DNA of 64,000 bases from an uncultured Acetatifactor sp. GTDB taxonomy: Bacteria; Bacillota; Clostridia; Lachnospirales; Lachnospiraceae. Shown in pieces: positions 50,495-59,314 of the stretch (position 1 is the stretch's first letter; every line of letters starts with the position of its first letter). The translations under genes and the position numbers were made by a program. The stretch is taken from assembly GCA_910587555.1 (NCBI GenBank), contig CAJULV010000010.1, forward strand, positions 19,230-83,229, in the 5' to 3' direction. Under the pieces are notes generated by a model, which made no database searches, was not told the origin of the DNA, and worked only from the letters and a program-made list of their open reading frames with translations.

Positions 50495-50523
50495 ATTATC
50501 TCAAAACTGATTTCAAAAGTCAA
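50495..50523 (-). promoter_or_regulatory. Promoter of pckA
   Basis: TTGACT (50518-50523) and GATAAT (50495-50500) on the minus strand are 17 bases apart. A leader of about 108 bases follows, with a small AGGAC/GTCCT hairpin. Confidence 0.7.
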
Positions 50524-50540
50524 GAAAGCAGGGATATATT

Positions 50541-52370
50541 TTATAACGATTTAACATTTAATTTATGTACGCTGTCTGCCCTGGTCTCCGCCCGCAGCCA
50601 TTCCCGCTCTTCCTCATCCAGATAAGGAGACAGCTTCTCGAATACCTCTTTCTGGTAAGCGTACAGGTAAGCTCTCTGGGTCTCCGTCAGGTACTTTTCG
50701 TCAATGGCTTCCATATCCAGCGGCACCCAGGTGATGGTTTTGAAATGCATGAATTGGCCGTATTCGTTCTTTATATCGTTCTCCGCCACCATCACATTCT
50801 CAATGCGGATGCCGTGGCTTCCCTCGATATAGATGCCAGGTTCGTTGGTCACGTCCATGCCGGCCTCGATGACTGCCTCCGGCCGCCCTTCCGCATACTG
50901 CCAGGAAAGTCCCTGAGGGCCTTCGTGAACATTCAGAATATAGCCAACCCCGTGTCCGGTGCCGCATTTGTAATCCTGTCCGATATTCCAGATGGGCTGA
51001 CGGGCCAGAATATCCAGATTCCGTCCGGTACATCCATAGAGCCATCTGGCATTGGTCATCTGCAGCATTCCTGCGGCTACCACCGTGTAGTGCTTCCTGA
51101 TCTCGTCAGAAATAGGGCCGAGCACAATGGTTCTGGTCACATCCGTGGTGGCGCCCAGATACTGTCCGCCGGAATCCACCAAAAACAGGCCTTCCGGAGC
51201 CAGTACCGCATGATTTTCCGGCGTGGCTTCATAGTGCATCATGGCCGCGTTGGCCTTGTAGCCGCCGATGGTGGGGAAAGACAGGCCCAGACATTCCGGT
51301 ATCTCCCTGCGGAAAGCCTCCAGTCTGTCTGCTGCAGTGATCTCCGTGATCTCCATTTTGCCGATATTCTTCTTCAGCCAGTAGATAAACTTTGTGAGAG
51401 CCAGGCTGTCCTTGAGATAGTACTTCTCCATATTGGCCAGCTCCACAGGATTCTTGATGGCTTTTAAAAGCTCCGTGGGATTGCGCTTCTCCACCAGAGT
51501 CTGCTTTTCGGACAGGGTTTTATACAGACAGTAGCTGCAGTAGCGGTCATCCACCATGATCTTCCCTTCCACGGGAAGTCCCTTCAGGTAGTCCACAATG
51601 CTGCCGTACTCCTCCACCTGGATTCCCTTTTCCTCCAGATAGGCTGTCACGGAATCGTCCAGGGCGCTCTTCTGAATGAACAGTACGGCGCTCTCTTTGG
51701 TAAAATATCCATAGGAAATAGCCACCGGATTGCATTCCACGTCACATCCCCTGATGTTGAAAAGCCACATCAGATCATCCAGCTTGGTCAGCAGGAAGCT
51801 GTCCGCTCCCTCCTTCTCCACCTTTTCCATGACTTCCTTCTTCTTATCCTGGAAGCTTTTACCCGCTATGGCCTCGTCCAATACTGTCACCTTTCCCGCA
51901 GGAAATGCAGGCCTGTCCGTCCAGATCTTCTCGGACAGATCTTTCTCATATACCACCTTGATGTGTTTGTCTTTCAGTTTTTCCTCATATTCCTTCCCCG
52001 CCTGGACAGAAATCACCCTTCCGTCAAATCCAAGGTTCTGGCCATCCTGCATATTTTTCTCCAGGAATTCGGTAATCGTAGGCACGCCCTCGTCCCGCAT
52101 GCGGAACAGGGTCACCCCGGTGCCTTCCAGTTCATGCTCCGCCTGGATAAAATACCTGCCGTCGGTCCAAAGCCCTGCACCCTCCTGCCATACCAGCAGC
52201 GTGCCGCTGGAACCGGTAAAACCGCAGAAGTATTCCCTGACCTTAAAAAAGGCATTGACATACTCTGAATTGTGGTAATCCGCCGTGGGAATCATGTAAT
52301 AGTCAATGCCGTTCTCCTTCATCTGCGACCTCAGCGCCGCCAGCCTGCCCTGAATGATTGTGTTCTCCAT
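50541..52370 (-). CDS. Xaa-Pro aminopeptidase (aminopeptidase P, M24B)
   Basis: A 609-residue protein with two creatinase N-like domains (about 1-300) and a C-terminal pita-bread peptidase domain. Metal ligands lie in FLVDSGGQYLGATTDVTRT (two Asp), HGVGYILNVHEGP (His) and two Glu near NEPGIYIEGSHGIRIEN. This three-domain form is the long eukaryote-like aminopeptidase P. It removes an N-terminal residue preceding proline. GAGGAAGGAA before ATG supports the start. It lies 124 bases after deoC in the same direction. Confidence 0.95.
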   Translation of the reverse strand: MENTIIQGRLAALRSQMKENGIDYYMIPTADYHNSEYVNAFFKVREYFCGFTGSSGTLLVWQEGAGLWTDGRYFIQAEHELEGTGVTLFRMRDEGVPTITEFLEKNMQDGQNLGFDGRVISVQAGKEYEEKLKDKHIKVVYEKDLSEKIWTDRPAFPAGKVTVLDEAIAGKSFQDKKKEVMEKVEKEGADSFLLTKLDDLMWLFNIRGCDVECNPVAISYGYFTKESAVLFIQKSALDDSVTAYLEEKGIQVEEYGSIVDYLKGLPVEGKIMVDDRYCSYCLYKTLSEKQTLVEKRNPTELLKAIKNPVELANMEKYYLKDSLALTKFIYWLKKNIGKMEITEITAADRLEAFRREIPECLGLSFPTIGGYKANAAMMHYEATPENHAVLAPEGLFLVDSGGQYLGATTDVTRTIVLGPISDEIRKHYTVVAAGMLQMTNARWLYGCTGRNLDILARQPIWNIGQDYKCGTGHGVGYILNVHEGPQGLSWQYAEGRPEAVIEAGMDVTNEPGIYIEGSHGIRIENVMVAENDIKNEYGQFMHFKTITWVPLDMEAIDEKYLTETQRAYLYAYQKEVFEKLSPYLDEEEREWLRAETRADSVHKLNVKSL

Positions 52371-52494
52371 TTCCTTCCTCGCCTTTCCTTCATTTCTTTC
52401 TCTTTTCTATATCCTGCCGGATGAAAAACAGTCCGGACATCGTTTCACATTACCTGGATATTCCTGCTTTCTGTCATTGGTTTGTCATTTTATG

Positions 52495-53142
52495 TCAGGA
52501 TTTAGCACACAATCCCACCGCCCGGGAAGTTCCCACCCGGTCACAGCCGAGCCTGATAAACATTTCCAGATCCTCCAGGGCAGAGATTCCTCCTGCGGCC
52601 TTGATCTTCACTTCAGGCCCGATGTGCTTCCGAAAAAGCTCCACATCCTCCCTGGCAGCGCCGGCTGTACCAAAGCCCGTGGAAGTCTTGATATAATCCG
52701 CCCCGGCATTGGTAACCGCCCTGCACATGGCGATCTTTTCTTCCAGGGTCAGGTAGCAGGTCTCTATGATAACCTTCAGAATATGGCCGCCGCAGGCTTC
52801 CTTCAGCGTACGGATCTCCCTCTCCACCTTGTCAAAGTCACCGTTTTTCACATCGCCGATATTCACCACCATATCGATTTCATTGCAGCCCTCTGCCAAG
52901 GCCTGCTCCACCTCCGCAAGCTTAGCCCCCGTGGTGCTGTAGCCCAGCGGAAAACCCACCACAGTACAGATATTGAGTCCGCCGTAGGTCTCATGAATTC
53001 GCTTTACATAAGAGGGCGGCACACACACGCTTGCCGTATGATATTCCAGGGCCTCCTGGCACAGCCTGCGGATCTCCTCCCATGTGGCATAGGGTTTTAA
53101 CAGGGTATGGTCCACCCTTCCCAGCATCTCTTCCGTCGTCAT
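52495..53142 (-). CDS. deoC: Deoxyribose-phosphate aldolase
   Basis: A 215-residue TIM-barrel class I aldolase cleaving 2-deoxyribose 5-phosphate into glyceraldehyde 3-phosphate and acetaldehyde. It begins RVDHTLLKPYATWEEI. The Schiff-base lysine lies in DYIKTSTGFG, and the second active-site lysine in VKIKAAGGI. Length is normal. ATG 53142 follows AGGAGGAGAAG; upstream readings in frame have no ribosome site. No other nucleoside catabolic gene (deoB, pdp) is adjacent, so it may be expressed alone or with aminopeptidase P. Confidence 0.96.
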   Translation of the reverse strand: MTTEEMLGRVDHTLLKPYATWEEIRRLCQEALEYHTASVCVPPSYVKRIHETYGGLNICTVVGFPLGYSTTGAKLAEVEQALAEGCNEIDMVVNIGDVKNGDFDKVEREIRTLKEACGGHILKVIIETCYLTLEEKIAMCRAVTNAGADYIKTSTGFGTAGAAREDVELFRKHIGPEVKIKAAGGISALEDLEMFIRLGCDRVGTSRAVGLCAKS

Positions 53143-53320
53143 CTTCTCCTCCTGACCGGAACAGACCGCAAACGCCTGTCCCATCATAACGTAGCACCAT
53201 CCATTTCCATACATCCCTGCCGATAAAACACTGCCCTTCTTGGTAAGTCCCCTTACAAACCTTCCGCCGCGAAATCATGGGACTTTACGTCAAAAACACC
53301 TGGCCGTAAAATATAATACG

Positions 53321-54811
53321 CTATTGCAACCCCAGAAATCCACGCACCACATCCTTCATCTCCCCTGCTTCACACTGCCTCTCATGCAGTACAGGAGCGG
53401 TGCGGAGTTCCTCCACGGCCCCGGGAATCTCCACTCCGGACACCCTGTTCAGCGCGTCAACCGGTGTAAATACCCCTTCTCCCTCATATGCTCCGCCCAT
53501 GGCTTTCATCACGCTTCCCGCAAACTTATAAGGACTGGCCGTGGAAGCGATCATGGTCCGGGTCCTGTCGCCGGTCTCCTCCCGATATTTCCGGTATACG
53601 GCGGATGCAACCGCAGTATGGGTGTCAATCACATATCCCCATTCCTCATACAGGCGTCTGATCTCCGCCTCCGTCTCCGCCTCCGTAGCATAATTTCCGT
53701 AAAAATCACCCAGTGCAGACTTCATTTCTTCCGTTATTTCGTATTTTCCCGCACCATTCAGCGCACCCATCAGCTCTGCCGTCTCCCCGGAATCGTTTCC
53801 TGCAATCCGGTAAATCAGGCGCTCCAGATTGCTGGAAATCAGGATATCCATAGACGGCGAAGCGGTAAGCACAAACTCCCGGTTCCGATCGTAAGTGCCG
53901 GTGCGGAAGAAATCGAACAGCACCTTATTCTCATTGGAGGCACAGATCAGCTTTCCGATGGGCAGCCCCATCTTTTTCGCATAGAAAGCAGCCAGGATAT
54001 TGCCGAAATTACCTGTGGGAACCACCACATTCACTACCTCGCCCCGGGCAATCTTCCCCTCCCCCAGCAGCGTGCCGTAAGCGTACACATAATAGCAGAT
54101 CTGGGGAACCAGCCGGCCGATGTTGATGGAATTGGCTGAGGAAAACTGATATCCGTTTTTCTCCATCTCCGCGGCCAGCTCCCTGTCGGCAAAGAGCTTC
54201 TTCACACCGCTCTGGGCATCATCAAAATTCCCGTGAATCCCCACCACAAGGACATTTTCCCCCTTCTGGGTTACCATCTGCCTTTCCTGGATGGGGCTGA
54301 CCCCGTTTTTCGGATAAAACACAATGATTCCTGTGCCTTCCACATCCGCAAAACCGGCCAGCGCCGCCTTGCCTGTGTCCCCGGAAGTGGCTGTGAGAAT
54401 CACGATTTTATTCTTCACATTGTTTTTCCGCGCAGAAGTTGTCATTAAATAGGGCAGAATGGACAATGCCATATCCTTGAATGCAATGGTAGGTCCATGA
54501 AACAGCTCCAGATAATACGCGCCTGCAGCTTCCGCCAGCGGAACGATCTCCTCCGTGTCAAATTTGGAATCATAGGCCCTGTCAATACAATTCTTTAACT
54601 CCGCCTCCGTAAAATCCGTCAGAAACAGCTTCATCACCTCATATGCGGTCTGACGGTAATCCATCTTTGCTATTTCTTCTATATTTCTGTCCAGCGCAGG
54701 AATATGATCCGGCACAAACAGTCCGCCATCCGGTGCAAGTCCCTGTAAAATCGCCTGGGAAGCCGTCACCTTCCCGCCCTTTCCCCTGGTACTCCCATAT
54801 AAAACTTCCAT
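53321..54811 (-). CDS. thrC: Threonine synthase
   Basis: A 496-residue PLP enzyme of the longer (fungal/E. coli-like) threonine synthase class. It begins YGSTRGKGGKVTASQAILQGLAPDGGLFVP. The PLP lysine lies in HGPTIAFKDMALS (about 110), and the phosphate-binding loop in VPTGNFGNILAAFYAK. It converts O-phosphohomoserine to threonine. AGGGAG precedes ATG 54811. It has its own promoter and a leader of about 160 bases with no leader peptide or T-box that I could recognise. Confidence 0.96.
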   Translation of the reverse strand: MEVLYGSTRGKGGKVTASQAILQGLAPDGGLFVPDHIPALDRNIEEIAKMDYRQTAYEVMKLFLTDFTEAELKNCIDRAYDSKFDTEEIVPLAEAAGAYYLELFHGPTIAFKDMALSILPYLMTTSARKNNVKNKIVILTATSGDTGKAALAGFADVEGTGIIVFYPKNGVSPIQERQMVTQKGENVLVVGIHGNFDDAQSGVKKLFADRELAAEMEKNGYQFSSANSINIGRLVPQICYYVYAYGTLLGEGKIARGEVVNVVVPTGNFGNILAAFYAKKMGLPIGKLICASNENKVLFDFFRTGTYDRNREFVLTASPSMDILISSNLERLIYRIAGNDSGETAELMGALNGAGKYEITEEMKSALGDFYGNYATEAETEAEIRRLYEEWGYVIDTHTAVASAVYRKYREETGDRTRTMIASTASPYKFAGSVMKAMGGAYEGEGVFTPVDALNRVSGVEIPGAVEELRTAPVLHERQCEAGEMKDVVRGFLGLQ

Positions 54812-54977
54812 ACATACTCTCCCTTGTCCCAGGGCCTGTCCGAAATCTGCTTTTCAAATACTGCCCGCTTTGCCAAAAACGAGCAAGCCCGCCCTACTTA
54901 TTCCATGTCCGTCCGGCGACGGTCTTTCCTATAAGGAAAAAGCGCTCTCGGATACGCTCTGTATTGAAATTGAGGCA

Positions 54978-55006
54978 AGTATACCATATTTTGCCCCGGT
55001 ACGCAA
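54978..55006 (-). promoter_or_regulatory. Promoter of thrC
   Basis: TTGCGT (55001-55006) and TATACT (54978-54983) on the minus strand are 17 bases apart, in the gap after the cyclase gene. Confidence 0.7.
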
Positions 55007-55036
55007 GAGCGTCAGCACCGAGTAAACAGTAACCCA

Positions 55037-56914
55037 CTAACTCTTTTTTTCAGATACAATGGCATCCAGCGTCAGCACCTCAAAGCCCTCTTTTTTCCCC
55101 TTCAGCTTCACGGTATCTCCCAGGGAAGTGGTACGGATGCGGCCTTCCAGAGCGTCCGCAACCGCCCGGGAGATATAGACCGTGCCGCCGGGGGCGTTGG
55201 CCTCCAGCCTGGCTGCCGTGTTTACGGTGTCTCCGATGGCAGTGTAATCCATGCGCCGGCGGGAGCCGATATTGCCCACAACCGCAGGTCCCACATGAAC
55301 CCCTATTCCAAAGGACACTGTCCTGCCGTACCGTTCCTGCAGTTCCCGGGACAGGGCAACCGCGCCCTCCGCCATGTCCATGGCAGCTCGGACAGCCTTC
55401 ATGACGTAATCCTCCTGGGGAAGCGGCGCGCCCCAGAAAGCCATGGCTGCGTCCCCCACAAACTTATCCAAAGTGCCGTGGTTGTTCAGGATGCAGTCGG
55501 AGATCAGCGTCAGGTAACGGTTCAGGATTTCCACCACCTGGCGGGGTTCCAACAGCTCGGACATGGGCGTAAAGCCCCGGACGTCCACAAAGAGTACCGC
55601 AATCTCCGCCTGCCTGCCGCCCAGTTCCAGAGCCTCCCCTTCCTTCAGCAGCTCCCTGACAATCTCCGGAGCCACATAACGCTGAAAGGTATTGGTAATC
55701 TTCCTGCGCTCCAGGGCCGCGTTGATGTAATTGAAGGCAAGGCAGCCCACATAGAGGACGGTTACGCCCATGGGCACCCACAGCAGATGAAGCACAATCC
55801 CCCGGCGGTACAAAACAGTGCAGAGTCCAAACCAGCCCCCAGCCGTCAGCAGCCATACCACAGTGGAAAACCGCACAGAACGCTTCCAAAAAGCCGCCAG
55901 GGCCAGCAGCAGTATCAAAAACAGCAGTAAACGCTGAGGCCTGTCCCCAACCTCCCTCCTGTAATCGCCCCAGAGCAGGGCCTGCACCGCGTTGGCCTGA
56001 TATTCCACGCCGTACATGGGCATGGCATGGTCTATGGAGGTAAAATAGCTGTCCTGAAGCGCAGGGGCATAGGGACCGATAAAAACGATTTTTCCCGCAA
56101 AATAATCCGGGGAAATGCTGCCTGACAGCAGATCCGCTATGGAGATGGACTCCCACAGGTCTCCCGGCCTGCCGCAGAAGGGAACATACCAAAATCCATG
56201 CCTGTCCGCAGGGGGACGCTCCACCGGGGGCAGGCCGTGAAAGCTTCGAAACCGCTCCGCCGCTGCCAGGGCCATGGACGGGATCTCCTCTCCCCCGGGC
56301 AGCGTAATGCTCAGCAGATGATGGCGCAGGATGCCGTCCGTGTCAATCATGGCATTGATATGTCCCAAGACCGCCTTCTCCGTTAATTCCGCATAAGGCG
56401 TCTCAAGGTCCCTGACCGCAAAACGGTCCCTGCCAAACTCTCCCGGTTCTTCCTCCACAAAGCCGTTCTCATAGGAGGCTGTGCAGGCAGTTACCACATT
56501 CCCGTAGACGCCTGCAGCTTCCGCCAGACGTTTATCCGCCTGGGGATTGCTCCGGCCACTGTAGAGTACATCCAGACAGATGACTGCAGGCCGGCAGGCT
56601 TCCGACTGGTTTAAGTACTCCAGTGCCGTTGCCATGATTTCCCTCCCCCATTGGTTATAGGGTCCAAGCTCCTGGATGGCCTGCTGATCAATGCCCACCA
56701 GTACGATATCTCCGTCAAACGCCCGGGGTGTCTGGTACCAGGCGTCCGATGCGGCCCGGTCTATGCCGTCCAGGAAACCCAGGCCGGTCAGCAGCGTCAG
56801 CCCTGCGGCTATGGCCAGCGCCAGCAGCACGAATTTTCTGTGTCCCAGGAATTCCCGGACAGAACCCCCCTTTTCTGCGGGGGGTATTTTTCCCTGACCA
56901 TTCCCCTTTTTCAT
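55037..56914 (-). CDS. CHASE2-domain class III adenylate cyclase
   Basis: A 625-residue membrane protein. One helix (about 27-47) leads into an extracytoplasmic CHASE2 sensor domain (about 50-300, with IVLVGIDQQAIQELG and YFAGKIVFIGPYA). Three helices follow (about 325-400), then a class III cyclase domain (about 440-605). Metal aspartates are in LFVDVRGFT and KFVGDAAMAFWGAP. The base-selecting residues are Lys in DKFVGD and Thr in DYTAIGDTVN, the adenylate-type class IIIb pair, and the transition-state Asn and Arg are in NTAARLE. ATG 56914 overlaps the HD-GYP stop as ATGA. It probably makes cAMP in response to a signal outside the membrane. Confidence 0.92.
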   Translation of the reverse strand: MKKGNGQGKIPPAEKGGSVREFLGHRKFVLLALAIAAGLTLLTGLGFLDGIDRAASDAWYQTPRAFDGDIVLVGIDQQAIQELGPYNQWGREIMATALEYLNQSEACRPAVICLDVLYSGRSNPQADKRLAEAAGVYGNVVTACTASYENGFVEEEPGEFGRDRFAVRDLETPYAELTEKAVLGHINAMIDTDGILRHHLLSITLPGGEEIPSMALAAAERFRSFHGLPPVERPPADRHGFWYVPFCGRPGDLWESISIADLLSGSISPDYFAGKIVFIGPYAPALQDSYFTSIDHAMPMYGVEYQANAVQALLWGDYRREVGDRPQRLLLFLILLLALAAFWKRSVRFSTVVWLLTAGGWFGLCTVLYRRGIVLHLLWVPMGVTVLYVGCLAFNYINAALERRKITNTFQRYVAPEIVRELLKEGEALELGGRQAEIAVLFVDVRGFTPMSELLEPRQVVEILNRYLTLISDCILNNHGTLDKFVGDAAMAFWGAPLPQEDYVMKAVRAAMDMAEGAVALSRELQERYGRTVSFGIGVHVGPAVVGNIGSRRRMDYTAIGDTVNTAARLEANAPGGTVYISRAVADALEGRIRTTSLGDTVKLKGKKEGFEVLTLDAIVSEKKS

Positions 56915-58413
56915 GCTTCCACCTGTAAAAGTGCCCCTTCCGGAGACAAATCCTTCCAACAGCGGCTCTCCGCAAACAGGGCCGTAAGCTCCGGATCCAG
57001 TTTTCCTTCCCTATTGGCCATGCCGTCCAGAATCGACAACGCCTTTTCCACCGGCATTCCCGGCTTATAAGGACGGTCGTCCGCCACAAGGGCGTCAAAG
57101 ATATCCAGAATGGTAATGATCCGCACCTCCACAGGGATAGCCTCCCCTGCCAAATGCCTGGGATAGCCGCCGCCGTTGAGATGCTCGTGATGGGAAGCCG
57201 CCCACTCCCGGACATGGGACAGTTCGCCGGAAAATCGAATCTGGGACAGGAGCTTGTCCGTGACGGATACATGGGATTCCATGATTCTGCGCTCCTCCTG
57301 GGACAGTGTCCCCCTGGGGATGGAAAGCATGGCGTATTCATCCTCTGTCAGCCAGGACTGCTGCCTTCCCTCCGGGTCCGTGTAAACCCGCTGCCGGATT
57401 CCTTTCAGCCAGTCCAGGCTTTCATCCGGAAGATAGCCCGCTGTACTCATCTGCAGAAGCCTCTCCCCGGTGCTTTTTGTCTCCTGTTCCAGATCACGGT
57501 ATGTCTCCTGTGTGATCTCCCCGGACAGACACCGGATTTGTCCCTGAAGCCGGATGGTTTCCAGGCGGTGCCGGATTCTCTCCTTTTGAAGCTCGGACAG
57601 CCTCTCCGGCTTGTCCATAACCTCCAGAGGGGTGGTCACCTTGCCGATATCATGGAGCCATACACTCATGATCAGCTCCTCCCTTCGCTGGGGAGAAAAC
57701 GGAATCTCCTCCCCTCTCTCTCCTGCCCTGCCGTTTAAAAACGTAAGGAAATGCCCGCACATCTGCGCCATGCGGCGGGAATGATTGGCATTATAGGGAG
57801 AGCGCTCGTCAACTGCGGTTGACATCACCCGCACAAAGGATTGAAACAGCTCACGAATCTCCCTCATATAGCGCACGTTCTGGATGGCCACCGCCGCCTG
57901 GGAAGCCACTGACTCCAGAGCCAGAATCATGTCCTCCGGAAAAGCCTGTATGGTTCCGTTCTCATCCAGGGCATTGATCAGCTGAATAACGCCCAGTTTT
58001 TCCCCCTCCCTGTTGCGCATGGGAACCACCAGCATGGACTGTGTATGATAGCCCGTGATGGCGTCGTAGTGTATGGGTCCTGAAAAATCATATTGTTCAC
58101 TGTCGTATACATTCTCCACCCGGACGGTGCGGCCCTCCAGGAAGGAATAGGCACACACATTTTCCCGCCGCAGCGGCACCGGCGGCAGGTCCGGATCCCG
58201 GCCGTCTCCGCCGGAGTGGGTTCCCATGGAATTGGTATGCATGATTTTAAAACGTAGCGCCTCTTTATCCAGCAGATAAAGCGTCCCTGCGTCACAATTG
58301 GCCAATTCCATAATACTGGCCAGGATCTTGTCCAGCAGCCGGTTCAGATCCCGTTCGGAGGAAAGCATCACCCCTGCCTGCAGTACTTTTTTCATCGCAT
58401 CCTGTGTCATCAT
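56911..58413 (-). CDS. GAF and HD-GYP domain phosphodiesterase
   Basis: A 500-residue cytoplasmic protein with a GAF domain (about 10-180, LANCDAGTLYLLDKE ... GVIQLINALDENG) and an HD-GYP domain (about 195-480). The HD pair is at 254-255 in WLHDIGKV; HHEHLNGGGYP carries the GYP motif at about 416-418, and DIFDALVADDRPYK follows. HD-GYP enzymes hydrolyse c-di-GMP and related dinucleotides; GAF domains often bind cyclic nucleotides. ATG 58413 overlaps the upstream stop as ATGA, and its own stop overlaps the cyclase start, so the three genes are translationally coupled. A long insertion (about 275-350) lies between the HD and GYP motifs. Confidence 0.92.
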   Translation of the reverse strand: MMTQDAMKKVLQAGVMLSSERDLNRLLDKILASIMELANCDAGTLYLLDKEALRFKIMHTNSMGTHSGGDGRDPDLPPVPLRRENVCAYSFLEGRTVRVENVYDSEQYDFSGPIHYDAITGYHTQSMLVVPMRNREGEKLGVIQLINALDENGTIQAFPEDMILALESVASQAAVAIQNVRYMREIRELFQSFVRVMSTAVDERSPYNANHSRRMAQMCGHFLTFLNGRAGERGEEIPFSPQRREELIMSVWLHDIGKVTTPLEVMDKPERLSELQKERIRHRLETIRLQGQIRCLSGEITQETYRDLEQETKSTGERLLQMSTAGYLPDESLDWLKGIRQRVYTDPEGRQQSWLTEDEYAMLSIPRGTLSQEERRIMESHVSVTDKLLSQIRFSGELSHVREWAASHHEHLNGGGYPRHLAGEAIPVEVRIITILDIFDALVADDRPYKPGMPVEKALSILDGMANREGKLDPELTALFAESRCWKDLSPEGALLQVEA

Positions 58414-59228
58414 AGTTCTATTACCATTCCTTCCCGCGCAAATAGGCAGGCGCTGTCCTGTTCTTTGGCCGCAAGCTCCTGCTCCTGTAGAAATACATCC
58501 GAATATTCCCTGGAATAATGGGTCATTAAAACCCGCTCCGCCCCGGCAGCCCGTCCCAGGGCCAGACCCTCCTCCCAGGTGGAATGCCCCCATCCCAGGC
58601 GCTTGTCCGCCTGAACAAAATTAGCGTCCCAGACAAGCAGGCTGCTTCCCGCCGCAAATTCCGCCAGACCGGAAAACATAGCGTCGTCCATCTCACAGTC
58701 CAGGGCATAGGTAACGCTCACCTCCCCAAGCTCCGCCCGGTAGAGCAGGCTTCCCCCGGGATGGTTCCCATGCAGCGTCCGGATTCCGGCTGCGCCGCCC
58801 GCTCCGGCCAGACGGAAGGGTCCGCTCCCACAGATCTCATGGAAATGAATCCGGCCCATTCCCCCCAGCGCCACGGGCCAGTAGGGCCTGCCTATGACAG
58901 TCTCCAGCTGTTTTTGAAAACCGCCCTTTCCAACCTCCCCCATATCCCCGCCGTATAAATGAATCTCCGGGACCTGCAGCGCGCTCAGGCTGATCAGCCC
59001 CAGAATATGGTCTATATGGACATGGCTGATCAGAATATGCAGCCGCTTCACGCCGTTCAGGCGGCCGCACAGGCTGTACAGACCGCTTCCGGCGTCAAAG
59101 CACAGAACATCCTCCCCATGTCCCTGCTCCAGGGAAATACAGGAGGTATTCCCCCCGTATTCCATAAACTGCCTGTCCGCCACAGGAAAGCTTCCCCTGA
59201 CGCCCAGGACGGATAGTTTTGCTTTCAT
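58410..59228 (-). CDS. Metallo-beta-lactamase fold hydrolase, possible cyclic nucleotide phosphodiesterase
   Basis: A 272-residue MBL-fold protein. Metal ligands: HVHIDH (69-74), His in LHGNHPGG, Asp in YALDCEMDD and a final His near MTHYSREYSD. The N-terminus (LGVRGSFPV, YGGNTSCISLE) is that of the RNase Z/phosphodiesterase-like MBL group. Class II-type cAMP phosphodiesterases share this fold, and its place between a FecR lipoprotein and a GAF/HD-GYP/cyclase pair makes a nucleotide phosphodiesterase role attractive, but unproven. It lies 86 bases after the FecR gene and overlaps the next gene by four bases. Confidence 0.85.
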   Translation of the reverse strand: MKAKLSVLGVRGSFPVADRQFMEYGGNTSCISLEQGHGEDVLCFDAGSGLYSLCGRLNGVKRLHILISHVHIDHILGLISLSALQVPEIHLYGGDMGEVGKGGFQKQLETVIGRPYWPVALGGMGRIHFHEICGSGPFRLAGAGGAAGIRTLHGNHPGGSLLYRAELGEVSVTYALDCEMDDAMFSGLAEFAAGSSLLVWDANFVQADKRLGWGHSTWEEGLALGRAAGAERVLMTHYSREYSDVFLQEQELAAKEQDSACLFAREGMVIEL

Positions 59229-59314
59229 GTTTTATCCGTTTTCCTTTCTTTCGTGCTGTTCTGACCGGATTTGAAGCGCGGCGGCGCGGGAAATCCAAGA
59301 AACAATCGCACGGT

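Noticed and set aside
54812..54977. T-box or leader peptide before thrC
   Set aside because: There is no T-box core sequence, no threonine-rich leader frame and no terminator in the leader.
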